Of a stretch of 64,000 nucleotides of DNA, positions 10,001 to 25,000 are shown piece after piece; the stretch's first letter is position 1, and each line of letters begins with the position of its first letter. This stretch comes from Rhabdornis inornatus. Taxonomy: Eukaryota > Chordata > Aves > Passeriformes > Rhabdornithidae. The stretch covers positions 379,334-443,333 of the forward strand of contig VWZS01011030.1 in NCBI GenBank assembly GCA_013397075.1, given 5' to 3'. The position numbers and the translations under genes are program-made. The notes beneath the pieces were generated by a model. It was not told the origin of the DNA, made no database searches, and saw only the letters and a list, made by a program, of their open reading frames with translations.

Positions 10001-13000
10001 GGTGTGGCTCCTGGAAGGCAGTGAGAAGCTGGCAGTGACCAGGCCAGATGAACAGGAAGAAATCCAGCCAAAATCTTCACGGTCCTGACCAACAATGAAG
10101 CCACTGTGCTAAAAAACACCCACCAAGTTCATTTTTAACTGCCTGTGAGCCAGCTGGCTCCCCACAAACCAACACATCCTGTGGATCTTGTGTCCATACC
10201 CAGCTCCTGCAGAGCCAGGAATGGCACAGAGAGGCCTGTCATGTGCAGGGACATCCCAGATCCTCTGAGACTGGGCTTGCCACATCCGTGCTCCTTTCCT
10301 GCCATCCCTAAAGCAGCACTGGCCACAGGAGGTGGACACTGGATGCCAGGCTGTCACCTGGCCCTTAATGCAGGCCAAGCACAGCACAACATCCACACAC
10401 ACACACTTGTGCTCAGGCAACAGAGAGAAACTGCTCAGCAGCTCAGTGCTGAGCACTGCTCCACATGGATGGAGAGAGTTCCCAGCCCCTCCTGGCATCC
10501 CAAGCCACGGGACAGCCACAGAACTCCCTCTCCTGGCCACTGTGCGCTGGCTGAGCCTCCCCCAGGGCTCTGACCTCCCCTCCCCTGGATCTGTGCCCCA
10601 TGGAAAGGTTTCCTCCTTGCTAGAAACCAGATGCACTGGGGAAAACCTTCTGTTTCCATGTATTTCTACCCGAGCCTCTTTCGAAATTTCCTGATTGCAG
10701 AGAGAGACGCCCAGAAAAGAAGCTGCCAACAACAATGCTGAGCCAGGGCCACACTGCAAAACTGGACACGAGATGGGGTGGGAGCAGGTGGGGAAAACCA
10801 GTGGGATGGTCAGTCCTATGTGGATATATCAGAGCTGTCTGAGGGCCACTTTTGGGATGGTCCCCTGTAAAGGGTGGTATTTGCACCACTTAATTAGTGC
10901 TTTGTCTGCAGTTTCTTCTGTCTTCACTCAGAGTCAGGATTTGAAACATGAAGGAGATGAATTTTCTTGTGTTTGGGCTTGATTGTTTAGTAAATCTTAT
11001 CTAAAGTACAGAGTTCTGCAACACTTCTAGCTACCAGCTAAAGTGAGCAAAATGGAGCTGAATCTAGCTAGTTACAAGGTCTCTTAAAGCTAAACAGTCC
11101 AATAAATAGCTAACACCTGTATTATTTATACTTTTCACCCAATAACCAAACCCCTGTGATCCACAGTGCAGCACTAACTATCCAACCAAAAACTACTACC
11201 TGAAATCATGAAGAAGAAGGAAGAAGACAGAAAGAGACATCCAAAATCCTCCATCTTGTCCTATACCTATTACTACATTATAAAAACCTCAAATTTAAAA
11301 ACGCGAAATAACACACTTCTATTCTATTCTATTCTATTCTATTCTATTCTATTCTAATTCTATTCTATTCTATTCCTATTTCTCTCTTCTACTTTATTCC
11401 ATTTCTATTTCTATTTCTATTTCTATTTCTATTTCTATTTCTATTTCTATTTCTATTTCTATTTCTATTTCTATTTCTATTTCTTATTTCTATTTCTATT
11501 CTACTTTATTCCATTCCATGACTCTAACCCCATCACTCAAATTTGGAAGCCTTCTCCAACACCTCAAGTCAAAAGCAGTGTTCTCCAGGGGCTCAGTGCC
11601 AGAAAGCACAGAAAGCTCAAAAATCCCAAGTTTCTGGGGTCCAGCAGCCCGTGGGGCTCCTCACTCACCTGTAGGGCGAGGCAGTGCCCCAGGACAGATA
11701 GTCAGTGGGTCTCGGGGCGGGCCGAGGTACTATGGGCTGCTCCACAGCTGTCACGTCCCCTGAGTAGGATTTGAGCAGGGAGGCGTTCTTGCTGGCCAGC
11801 ATGGCCCTCTCGTTCCGGCGGAACTTGGCTCTCCGGTTCTGGAACCACACCTGCAGGGGGGGAGGAGCACAGAGCCACCAACCATCACACCCAGCTCTGC
11901 TGTGCCACTCGCCCCATCCCAGGGTCACTCTGCCCTGCAGGCTCTGGGAAAGCTGGCTGCTTCCTGGGAACACCAAGGATGGGATAACCCTGCTCTGATG
12001 AAGCCCTCACCTGAGTGTTACAACTTCCACTATTACGAACTGGCTGCTGCAAATTATTAATTTCACAATTATTATTAAAGTCACATTTATTTCACAATTA
12101 TTATTATTAAAATCACATTTATTTACATCATTAAAATGTATTTAATACTTATTTAATACTATTTATTAAATAATTATTTATTTAATAATTATTTAATACT
12201 ATTTATTTCTTTAATAATTATTTATTTAATACTATTTATTTTTTAAATAATAATTTATTTATTTAATAAGTATTTAATAATTATTCCTTTAATACTTATT
12301 TATTTAACAACACTTATTATTGAAATCACGAAGATTTTGATACAGTACAGCTCGTCATCACTTTTAACTGCTTTTAGTACAGCATAATTTGTCAGCTTTT
12401 GTGGCCCCCGTGTAGCTTGTATTCTCAGAACATCATTTATGGATGGTATTTTAGTTTGTGGGCAGTGTGATAAATACATATCATAGTTTTGGCCTTGGCA
12501 AAATATTAAAGTATGTGTTGGGCATTATAATTTCAATTACAGTTTTAATTTTAAATTTTAATTAGAGTTACTTTTGCAGAAGTAACCGTAGCTGTCAAAT
12601 AACAACTAATGCTTTCATTTTTGTAACTAACTGACAATAAGAAGAACAACTCATAGACATAGTTGTGAAACAGCTAATGTTGGTTAAAGTTTTTGTGGAA
12701 GTAGCCAAAGCTGTCTATATGATTAGGTAACATTTAAAGAAAGGATGTGATCAATAACTGTCAGCTGCTGAAACCACTTGTGAGGAAGTGACACACAACT
12801 CCCAAAAAAAGGAAAATTCGCAATTTCTGCACAAGCCAGGAACCGAACCAAGCCAAAGAATTCCAGGAACACGTAAACAAATTCAAAGGAATGTTTGAAT
12901 ATGCATAAACTTTATGAATATGTATTTGACCAACTCGATGGAAAAGTATCTAAGAAGAGTTGTTATGGCTAACTGTGTGCCTCTGGCTAGCGCTGTTTGT

Positions 13001-16000
13001 TGTCCCCTTTATCTTTTTATCAAATCTTTAAAAATTTTGACGAGTGCAGCACGAGCCAGGAGCTTGGTGACCCTCGTGTGCCACACACACCTTGAGGATT
13101 TCTGCTGCTTCCCTGATGATCCCCAGGTGAGGTGGGAGCTGTGGGATTACCTGAACTCTGGCCTCAGTCAGGTTGACTCTGCGTGCAAGATCTTCCCGTA
13201 CGAAGGCATCGGGGTAGTGTGTCCTCTCAAAGACCCTCTCTAGTGCCTGCAGCTGGCTGCTGTTGAAGGTAGTCCTGTTCCTCCTCTGCTTTCTCTTCTT
13301 CTTCTCTTCTGAGTTCAGCTGGTCATCTAGGAGAGACAATTGGGGATGGGAAAAGTGAGGAAGGTACGAGCCCACAGCCACAGGGTGAACGTCCTCAGTG
13401 GTCTCAAGAGGGGAAGGGCTGAGGAAGGGGCTTGCACAAAAATTAACACACATTAACCACGCTGTGTTAGTCCCCACATGAAGAGGAGGTGGAAAATACA
13501 CTGACCCAAATTTTTCAATTCCACTGTGTAAGACTCGTACCAGCTCTCTCAAGCTACACCAGGTCTCAGCTTCCTTATCTCTAAAAAGCAGCAAAAAAGC
13601 ATCTCCCCATTCCTGACAACCCCAGAAATCTTCTCTGATGGCAAAGAATCACAAAACCCTGTTCTCTTGGCTTCACATTTCCAAGGACTGTTCTTACTGG
13701 GATGTAATACAGTTCTCTGGGGCAGGAGCATGTTGGATGCTGTTAGCGAGGAGCAGCTGTGCCCTCTGCAGCATCCTCCTTGCCTTGCCAAGCCCAGCAA
13801 GGTGTTAAACAACCACCCATAAAAGAGCATGTATTGTTTTGTACCTGGTTTGCATTTATGCAGAAATTAATCAATACATCTGGATCACACCAGTATGTGT
13901 AGGGTGCCACCAAAAAATCCACGTTACCCTGGGGGGGACCTGAGCCAATATTCACATCAGCATTAAAGTGTATTGATCCCTGAATCCATAAAGATGCACA
14001 AGCTAGTGGATCATATTCTAAGTTCATCACTGCACACCTTGGCCCAGGTGACACTGTCACCACTGAGAGTCCCACTTTTGCCATGTACAAATATGACAGG
14101 TCCCCCTTGTCCCCCTCTTCTCCAGGGGGTGTGTAGGGCACAGGGAGGGGCTGACAAGGAAATTAAAGTCTGCAGTTGTCATCCTCACCACCTGCTTGTG
14201 TTGCTTTTCACAGCCCATCTGGTACCAGTTACTGCACCTGAACACCTTTGGAGCAAGGCCCATCCATTTGGGAACAAAAGGACATTCCTCTTAAATTAAA
14301 GCAGGGTTTTCAAATTCCTTCAGGTTTACGGTGCCTCCATCCCTAATCCTCTTCCAACAGCCTGATGATCCCCAGAAGGCTCCTCTCCAAGCCTGGGGAA
14401 TCCTGGGTGCAAAAACATGCCCTTGGTTTTCCTGTATCCCAGAGGAAGCGTTTGGAGACCAGTTTTTAACAGGAACGCTGAGTCGTAAAGCTGAGCTGGA
14501 AGGGACTGGCAGAGGCAGGGATGTGCAGGAAAAACAAAAGCACGTAGGAATTAAAGCAGGGCTACAGGTGAATCAGGTGCTGGGAAGCAAAGCAGAAGGA
14601 TGGGATTTAACTCCTGCTTGTGCAGAACACCCTGGTTTAACGCTGCCACAGGGTCCACCCCTGACAAAGGAGGAAAAAACCCTGCATGCCCCTCTCTTGA
14701 CTCATCACCAAACCCTTCTCAGAAGGGGTCAGCTCTTTCCCCCGGGCTCTGCTGGCCAGTTTGGACATAGCTGTGCTGCTGAGCACCACACCACACAGCA
14801 AAGGAGCCTCAGGGCACAAACGTCCCTCCAGATGCCACAAACATTGCAAGACCAGCTGCTGGAGAGGCCAAAGACAACACAAAGGGCCTCCTTTGGAGTC
14901 ACCCATTTCATGCTGTTTCCTAATCTAAACCCTGCCTATGCAGGGCATATGAACAAACCAATAAAAGCCTTTGGGACGCGTTCAGAATCCCTTGCAGGCT
15001 CTGAAGGATCAGGTTCTGCCCAGCAGACAACACCCGGCTGGAGGGAACATGAGCCCGAGGCTGTCTGGCCACTGCTCCGTCCTGCGTGACAGCTACACAT
15101 GAGGAAGGGTGAGCACATCCCCCTGGGGAGCAGGAAGAAGAGGCCAAAGTCTGTAAAAGGCTGGAGAACAAGAGTTCCCCCTGCCAAGCACGTTAACACA
15201 ATTTGCTTGGTTTCCTCCCGGCGTAAAGCGAGACGCCGGCGGTGATTCACGGCTCACCTCGTAATTACTGCGCCCAAAAATAGGAAAGTGTCCGTGCCGG
15301 GTGACTCACAGCCAGGTCACCCCCAGGCTGGGCTGGCATGGAGCAGGGTTGTGAGTCACTCCCTTTTTCCAGGACACAGCTGCACGGAGGTGACAGCAAA
15401 GCACAACCTGTGGAATTTTGGGATCTGCCGTCGCTGCGCCTCCGGAACGGCACAAGACCCAAATGTCTACAGGAGCGACTTGGGTAGCAGGGGAAAAAAA
15501 AATACTAACAGGATGTTGATCCTTGTGTTTTGCCATATACTGGTAACAAACTGCTGAATGAGGGACTGCACACACCCAAAGCCCAGCCCGCCTGCAAATG
15601 TCACCTTGCTCACAGCGCTGCCTGGCTGCCTCCAGCATGTCAGCAGGGCATTTCTTCTTCTCTGCCATCATTTCTTTATCAGGAAACAACGCTGAACACT
15701 GAAAAATTATTTTCCTGAACAGTGTTGACAGCACTAGTGACTGGAGTCAGCAGAAATGTAGAGGAGAGGAAAACAGCTCTAAAGCTTTTTGGGTCCGTCA
15801 GAAGTGTTTCGTCAATGCTCTGTTAATCAGAAAGATTTTTATTACATGCAGCTTTCTCAGAAGCTGAGCAGCTTGCAAATGGGCCTCGCAGAGAGATCGA
15901 AACGTGTGTTCTCCTCTCAGGAACCCAGTGCTGGAAAATCTGGGAATTTCATTGCCAAATCCTAACCTTCCATGCTGGGCTAAGGGACTACATTTCCTGG

Positions 16001-19000
16001 TTCCACATTCGTGTTTTCCTGTGTTATTTCTACATTCCCCTTAACATGCAAGTCCTGGTGCCATACACAAGTGCACCAAAGCATTTTCAAGTGCTCCTAA
16101 ATGATTCAGCATGAAACATCCTATCCTTTTTTTCCTCTTGCAGCAAGGCAGATCCACACTGACACTCCAATCTATTCTCCTCACTGCACAGTGCCTGTAA
16201 CTATCACTGGGGGGGGCACCACCAGGCAGCTCCTCTTGGGATGCCACATTGAAAATAAAATGCCTTAATAAAAACCAAATCAGACTTGAGAACTAAATGC
16301 CTATGCAGGAGTTTCAAGATTGGTATTTTTTTCATCAATATTTACAACCGCAACATATTTTAGATTTCCAGTTTGCAGGCATGCTTGTGCATACTTGCAT
16401 TCATTCCAGGTCAGAACAAAAGCTAATTTCCAGATGGGATTTACACTGTGTGGGCAGTTTGGAAAAGTTTTGACTAGTTCTATTAAGTCCAGAACCAGTT
16501 ATTATAGTTCATTAATTGGATCCGAATCGAAAGTAAACAATTGGATTTAATTAAGGGAGGGACAGAGACACTTAACCACAGTATAATGTACGGTAAGGCA
16601 GGGAAGATTTGTTACATCAGTTATAGAAACTGTAAACTGAGAAAGGATTCCAGGAAGGAAATAAGGAATTGCACTCTAATCATAGCCTTCAAAATAAGAA
16701 GCTAATGTTTGAGCACAGATTTAAGAACAAGCAAGACAAATGATCTAACAGTGGAAAAAAAGAGTAAAAAAAGGCAACAACTTAAAACTCTTCAAATACA
16801 AAAAATAACTGCAAGCCAGAGAAAGTTTTATTCTGATTGGTGGAGAAAGAAAAGGGAGAACAGAAGGGAAAGGAGCAGGGTTTTTTATTGGGTTTAAACT
16901 TAAATTTCATGAAGCTTGAATAGAAATATTTCTGGGTGTTCCCCCAGCTCTGGGCAGGCTCCTCTCCCCAGCATCAGCCCTCCAGCTCACAGCCCATCAC
17001 ACACTCCCAGCCCAGTTTTACTCACGCTCTGCTTTGCTTTTGATTCATTACATCCCTCCAAAACATTGCAACACTTTGGGTGCAGGGCAGCTTTGTCAAC
17101 TGGCATCATGAAAACTCCAAAACCCAGACCCAAAATGTTTAATCAAAGCAAAAACAAGGCTCCAAGCAGAGGAATGGGAACACACAAAATCCACACGGTG
17201 ACAAAGCCCTGCCCTGCTGATTTGAGACAAAGCTCACAGGATTTTCCACAGGGAGCTCGATGTCCAGCAGCAGCACCCATCGTCCTTTCAGATGTGAGCA
17301 GGGACAGAAGAGGGGCAGGGGGACATAAACGGGTAAGATTTCATGCCCTGAGCTGCCTGAAGTATCTTTCCAAAACCTCCCAGGAGGGAACAAACTCCAG
17401 CTCGTGCGTATTTCTGTGCACAAGGAAAGTATTTTTGAATGGAAAAGAGATTTAACTTCAGGGCACACAAATGCTACATGGAGAAGGTGTAACTACCCCA
17501 CAGCAGCAATGTAGGCAGTATGGAATGAAGGTAACACTTAAAAGGAAAGGGAATATGGTAAGGTAGGAGATGCCTACTAAGTCATGTACTTCAGTGCAGC
17601 AGTGATACAGAGCCCAGCTGTACAGCACTGATAACAGCAGGTTTTTATTTGTGAGTACAGGTCAGACTATAGAGATTCTTGAACTATCATCTTCCTCTCA
17701 TTACAAAACACCAGCTGAGCTTTTTTCCTAACCTCTGCTGTTTATTTGGTTTTTTCCTGCACTACCTTAATGTTTAAATTATTTCAATTACACAGAAAGT
17801 CCAAGTATCCAAAGTTCCAGCCTTAAGACTGGTTAAGAGCACCGGGAACGCAGAGAAAAAAAAAAATTAACAAAGAAACAGACGCTCCCTTTCCTTCAAG
17901 AGCCATCTCTGGTGATTATTGCACAGTCAGGTTCAAGTTTTGCACATAAGTAAGTTGCTCTGTGCATGAGCACGAAGCTTCAGACAGGAGACACTGGATT
18001 TTCCACACCAAACCTGAGTTTTAATAGGTATTCAAACCTGAGTTTTAATACCAAACAGAAAAACGTGCACATTTTCAGCATTACTCGTGGGGCTACAGCA
18101 GCTCCTCTCCCAAGTGTCGGCAATGTGGAACCTATCAGGGTGATTATTAGCTGCCTGCACACGGACAATTACAGATCATTACAGAGCTGTGAACTGCGTG
18201 GATAGCAGGGAGAGCCCTGCCCTGGCTCTCCTGCTGCACTTGGCTCTGCCTGCCAGGACCTGCTGAGGTCCTGTACAGCCACAGCATCACCAAGGTGAAG
18301 GATGAACCCCTCACTGTCCTCCCACCTGCACCGTGGCCAAAGGAGACATTCCCAGGTGAGATTCCAGGCACAGCACAGTGACTCTTGCCATCTGGAATGA
18401 GGTTTTTGGGGTTGTCACCGTCTAGGTGGAGAGTCTACAGATGCCTCCAAGCTCTTGAAAACAGTTTCCAGCATGCAAACATATCTTCACCCAAACTCTC
18501 CAGGCACTGGGGACATGAGTGCAGAGGCTCTCCCTGAGCTCTGCTCTGTTCTTTTGTGGGCCTGCAGGAATCAGGTTCCATTAAAATCCCAACCTGCCCT
18601 GCTCCTGACCCACAGACAGGGCAGCACGAGAAGCCAAGAGCCCTATCCTAAGGCAGACATGAGCCAGAACTCTTTTTCAGGGTGGTTTCAGTTCTGGTGC
18701 TCTGCCTCTCATCTGGTGGCAACCTGCAGAGCACATGGGCAGCTACAGCAGCTAAGATGTGAGCCCTCCCTAACCATGTCAATGCTCCCACTTGCTGGAG
18801 CTGACAGAAGAAATTATATTTGGTGGGGAAAAAAAAACAACAACAACAGAGTAATCATGATCCCATGGAAATCCAGAGAGTCTCCCTGGAAAGACTAAAC
18901 ATTAAGTGTTAATTATGGGGAGAACAACACTTGTGGGGGCAGAAGTTTACAACCTCCTCCAGAAATTGGTACAAAGCCATGGAAAGTCCCCCTACATCCC

Positions 19001-22000
19001 ACAGACCAGTCTGAGCTCTGCTGCAACAGCTCTGCTTTTTTATTCACTAGGGTTTTCCTTCTGGGCATCCTACAGCTCATAAGGCACATGGCTTAGCCCT
19101 GCTCTTCTAACAAGCCTTTCCTACAGGTCTTGGGGTCAGAGCGTTCCCATAATACAATAAGCACTGTATGGATCTCATAAGCTCCAAGGCACAGTATGTT
19201 ATGTGTTTGGAATTCCTTGTATGCTTTTATACTTTGTTTTACATATTGTAATTTTTATATGCATTACCGCATTGATCCTTGGAAAATTAATTTAAAATAA
19301 AAAAAAAAAACCAAAAAAAACAACAAAAAGAAAAAGCCAACACACATAATCAAAAGCAAACACATCCATTTAAAAGCCTGCCAGCGGCAAATCATGTTCT
19401 GTGAGACTGCACTTTGTAACTGACAGAGCCCAAACCACCAGGCTGTGGCAGAGGTCCAGCAGCGGGGATTTACCAGGACTGGGAAGGGATGGGATCCAAG
19501 GGGGTTGAGTTCCCCCATGTCCCTCTTTAGATCAGCCCCACACCGCAGAGACACTGACCCATGGAAGAAGAGCAGGAATGCACTCGCAGAGCTGCGCCAA
19601 CCAAACCCCAAAAGTGTCACCACCAAACCCCAAAAGCGTCACCAGCACAACCCAAAGTGTCCCAGCCCGAATGTCCCAGCACAGCCCTGAGCTGCCACGG
19701 GGCCAGTGTGACCTCCAGCCCTTCCTGAGAGCCACTCAGCCTCCACAGCCCCTCTCTCACTGCTGCTTTCACATCTGGATCAGTGCTTGGCATGGAGGAA
19801 CACGTGTGAACTCAGGGCTTTGCAAGGTCAGGGGTTTGACTTCCAACACCTCTTCCCATCAGCTCCCCTTCCCGTGCCATGTGTCCTGATTCCTGATCTT
19901 AGGAATGGCATTGATTCAGCACAGATCAAACTCCCCAATCTCCACCCTGCTCCATCGGCATCTTCTCACTCCCAAAGACGCCTCTCTATGTTCTCGATCT
20001 CCTCCCTGCCCCAGTTCATTCCAGAAAAAAAAAACAAACCATAATAAAAATTTCTCCTCTCCTGTCCAGCACCCTTTCCTTTCCCTTCTCCACAGCCTTG
20101 AAAAGCCAAGCTGTGAGACTCTGCCCCCTTTCATGCAGACATGGTGTACTCCAAACCAGCACACCAGCTCCTTCAGAGCCACCACTGCTCTTAACCCGAC
20201 CGTGCAATTAACACTGTCCATGCAGGAGCAGACTGAAGTGTGGGGAATATCCACATCCACCTGGATATACCCCAAAAGCTGCCTCAAAGACAGTGGCAAC
20301 AACTGCACTGCTGCAATTAGGACAGTCTATGTCCCATAATCTATGTTCCATATTCACATCCCCCTGGAGTGAGCTCCATGGGGTTACATATTATGTAAAA
20401 GGCACATGGAATTATTTCCACCTGCTCCCCTGGTGGATTTTCCTGCTGCCCCCTTCTCTTTATGTACAGAGGTGACCCCCCCAGGCCTATAGCTTGCCAT
20501 GAATCATCTGGCACTGCATGCCCACCTGGACTCTGGGCAACACTGCTTTTAGTAAATTTATTCCTGCATTTAGAAAAAGTGGCAAAAAATCCTCGTGAAC
20601 TTCAGCTAGAAAAGCTTTCATGTACAGAAAATCAGGTATTTTTGCAACAAACTGACTAGTTAAAAAATAAAAAGCAGGGTGAAGGAAGAAAAAAGAAAGA
20701 GTTTTTGTCAAGACAGAAAAGAACTGCTTTGGGGGGGATTTTTTTTCCAGTCCATATATCCATTGCAGATGAACCACTTGGCTTCCAGCTGGCTCATTTC
20801 CAAACACTGTCTGCAAACATTCCCCAGCAAGCTCCTCTCACAGGGAAAGACTGACTCAAAATGAGTGGCTCCATGAATGTCTCTGCTTGTCCAGGTCCCC
20901 ACCGTGCTGCTGAGAAGTGCCATTATCCAACAGCCATCCCTACTGGATCTGGAAATTCACATGGGATTGGGTTTTTTTTGGTATATGGGACCTGCACAAA
21001 CAGACTGACGATGACCAGAGGGATGCACATGCCAGCTGGCTCCTCTGGTGGGCAGGAACACTGCTCCCAATGGAAATTCCATCTGTGGATATTCCTGGAA
21101 TATCCAGGACTGCAAACTGCATGCCACGGAATGGCCATGCCAGGACCAAAGGGAGATGCAAACAGCAGCGAGAACGCAGCAATGAGTTCTCCAAAGGCTG
21201 TGCTCCCCTTTCATTAGCATCCAAGAACAAATATTTCAAGGAAATTGGACCACCAGCACCCCTTCCTGAGAAAACTGGACTGGAGCTGCTGCAAAGTTTC
21301 ACTCAGAAATTCATTTTTTTACCGCTAATGGATTTTATGGGTCCCTCTTGATCACAACTGGAAAAATGACGGTGTCCAAGGTCCAGAAATAACATAACAT
21401 GAGCCTGGCTCTCAGCATCCAGCCCACCTGCCTTTTGCAAAGGCTGAGCATCCCAACCAGGAGCACACTCCTGGGGTGCGGGATAAAGGACTTTGACACT
21501 TGCTGCAGAGGACAAAGAGATCAGAGCATTTCAAAACAACTTTCTCCTTCCCAAGCCCGCAGTGAAAACCTGCTCTTCTGAGGAGAAGGGACAAGGAGGC
21601 TGCTGCTGGTGTCTGGGGGATTTTTGTTGGACACAGGGACATCCAGAAAAACAGGAAGGCAGATGGGGCAGGCCAGGATGCTCCACACCCCAGCTCTGCA
21701 GGACGCAAAGGGAAACCAGGCTCAGACCCACCTCCATCCTTTGCCTCTTCTGGACGGCAAATGCATTTCACATTAGCTAATAAATTGCTACATCTTATGT
21801 TTCTTAGCCTGCTGGAATGATGAATATTTTGGAATGTATTTTGAATGGTTCCTTGCCAGAGCCGAACAATCATCTAGAAATCTGAAATCAAAAAGCTGAA
21901 GAATGGAAGGCCCTGTCTTTCCAGAGTTCACAGCAGTTTGAAAAGCACAACTCCCAGCAAAGGAGGTGAAATAATGATTATGAGAGTTCCTGTGAATTGA

Positions 22001-25000
22001 GGCACACAAGGGATATGCTGGAAACGACAATCCTTAATATGGGGTAATAATTTTTGCCTCCAGGTGATGAATATGTTATAGGATATCTGTTTATTCCTGC
22101 CCTTAATCTGCCTGAAATGTCAGAGACTCTAATCTGGAGGAATGGACAATTTAGGGGACCTGTGTAGAAACGTGGGATACAACAAAACTCTGCTTTTGGT
22201 CTGGTGCAGGGTTAGCAGGTTTTGTTGTTCCAGCAAAATTTAACCCAATTTAAGCCTTTTAAAGGGCTCTAGCTAATGAACCACACCCACTGCCAGCCCA
22301 GCCACATCCTCACCTAACACAGGAGTGTCTCAAGACCAGCAGAAGTTTGGATGGCTCACCCAAATCAGCTCACATGGATCATCAGCCACCAGGACTGAGG
22401 GCTGAGCCAGCTCAGCACAAACCCCAAGCCTGGATGGAAAGTCTCCATGGATAAAGGAGACCAGAAGTGGTCTGGTCTCATTGGAGCAGCTCCAAGAAAT
22501 AAGCTTTTCTCTCCCCCATAGAGATGGGCTGTCTAGACACATTGGCAAGGCTGTGCTGCCGAATTTGCAGTGCTGCATCCTTCTCATATCCAGCCTGTCA
22601 AATACAGCAAATTCCTGTCCCCCAGCCTGTTAGCACGGGCATTTTTTCAAACTTCCTAGTGTTACTCATGTCCAGAAATGCCATTATGTTTAATGAGAAG
22701 TTTTTAAACAGATTTCTCCACACATGCAGGAAAATGCCTTATGATTTTCTTTATCAACCCTCTGGCAAAATAATTTATTATTTCATTAATTTTTTTTTTG
22801 CTAACAATTACAGTAAAAATAAAGTAAATCGAGTACAAAGTATTTTTAAGCCAAGAAACACTGATATGTGAATATGAATTGCAATGGAAATGTAGGAAAA
22901 AATGTTCTCCGAATAATAAAAACACTACTCAGCAAAACATTTGGGAGTTAGATGATGTTTTTACTGGAAAAACGATGTTTGGGAATATTTAGAGAGAGCC
23001 TAGCCTAAGGGCTACATTCACCACCATATGGAAGAGCAGATTTAAACCCATCCACACCAAAGCAAAATTACCATCCAGCAGATTCAGGAGTGCAGGGGTG
23101 ATTAGTGTGATTTACACAGATTTCTCCATCCTCAGAAGTCCTCAAAGCAAGCTAGAGGAACATGTGCCAGGGCTAGTGTAGGTCAAAAAACATATGGAAA
23201 TTCCACATGACCCTGGAGTAGAGGTGGACTGTTGACTGTCTCTTTGCTCCTAACACATCCAGCAGTGCTTAGAGGGGTGCAGACAAAAAGCCAATCACCT
23301 CCAAATAAATCACGAGTGGGATGCACTGGCATTACATTCCCAATATTGACCCTCACAGCACAGAAAGCAAAATAACAGCAAGCAATAAAACCACTTTCAG
23401 TGTGTGGTACAAAGGTATGCAGAGCAGCTGATCCATTCCAGTGTTTGTGAGTCCTGCAGCCCCATTTCCCAGTGCTAGCAGGGCACAGAGCCTCACATCA
23501 GCCCACTGCTGCACTGCAGACCTTCCCTCAGCCTCACTGACCTACTGACCCTGGGACTGAGGCAGATTTAGACAGAAGCACCCATGGGATGGGCTTTCTC
23601 TCTGCTTCACCAGCAGCATCCCTCAAGGGCACTTCTGAAACCACCTCACCCCTAGGGAAAAAACCTCAGCTGCTCCCGGCTACTCACAGAAACATCAAGA
23701 GCCTTCAACTTCACTCTGGAAATCTCAACCTCTGTGGTCATGCCAGCAAGTGTGCAGGTGGTTCCCTGTCAGAGGTGTCCTCCTCCCTCTTCCTCTTGCT
23801 CATGCAGCTCTCCACACATCTCCCAGAACAGGGATGGCCAGCTGAACACCAGGGCCCAGCCAGGTGCTGGACATGCTGAGCTGGAACCAGTGAGCAGCTG
23901 TGAGCAACCAGAAGCTCCTGGCCATGGGCCACCACTAGCCCAGATGCCTGTGGGCACGTCCTCCAACTGGCCCCACAGCCCAGCCCATCACAGCAACTCT
24001 CCAGGCTCCCCTGAGGTCACAGAATTCAATTCCTGCATGGGAATCCATCAGCATCCTGATGTGCCAACCTGGATGTAACCTGCATGTGATGTACCTGCAA
24101 CCTGGCCAGAGCCTGGATTTTCTGGTACAGGTCAGCTGCAAATGTCCTTCCATTCCAGGCATGAGGGACACTCCAGAGCAGTGCTGGGTGGACTGAAACA
24201 TCCCCCACGCAGGTCCTGGAACAGGCAAATTGCTCCAGAGAGAGACTTCTGCCATGCAGCATGGTGTAACAATGATCAGAGCACCCAGAGAACCCCAAAG
24301 AAGCTGGGAGAGAACTAAAGCACCACGGGCTGGTCCTGAAATAGGCCCTCTTTTTCTTTCAAGCACAGCTCATTAAATGTTTGCTGGAAAAACAGAAAAG
24401 CATTTTCCACAGAGAGGAGGACATCCAAGAAAAGCCCTTTTGGACATGAATTGGCAAGAGGCTCCCAAGCATTTATCTTCAGCATAGAATGTGCTCTGTC
24501 AGGAGGGCTGTAACTAACAATACGCTGAAAAACACGCCACAGACTTCCACTGTGTTTTATTTGGCACTAAGGGGTTATTCCTCAACACAAAGTATTCGCA
24601 ACTGGCACCAGTTAAACGAGAAATTACAACCTTCAAAAGAGCCATTTAGTGTCAGCTGCAGAGAGAACGGAATTCGCCACGGGCTCTGATGACAGCAGAT
24701 GATGCCCCATAAAACACGCCCGGCTACAATGCTCGGCACGAGCTGCTGGTTCAGCAGGGGGATTGGGAATTCAGCACTTCCTGCCCCTTCTCTCAGGAGG
24801 CTGCTGTCTGCTTTGGGACTGGTGACATCCCTGTGCCCAGCTCTGAACTCACCACCAACTTCAGCCACAGGGACACAGCGAGGTTTCTGCAAGGGCGTCG
24901 CTAAGCTCTAAGCAGGCTGCAAAGATACCCCAAGCTCATTAGCCCCACAGACCATTAGGTTAAGAAGGAATATGAGGGAAGCATCCAATTTTTCCAGGCT

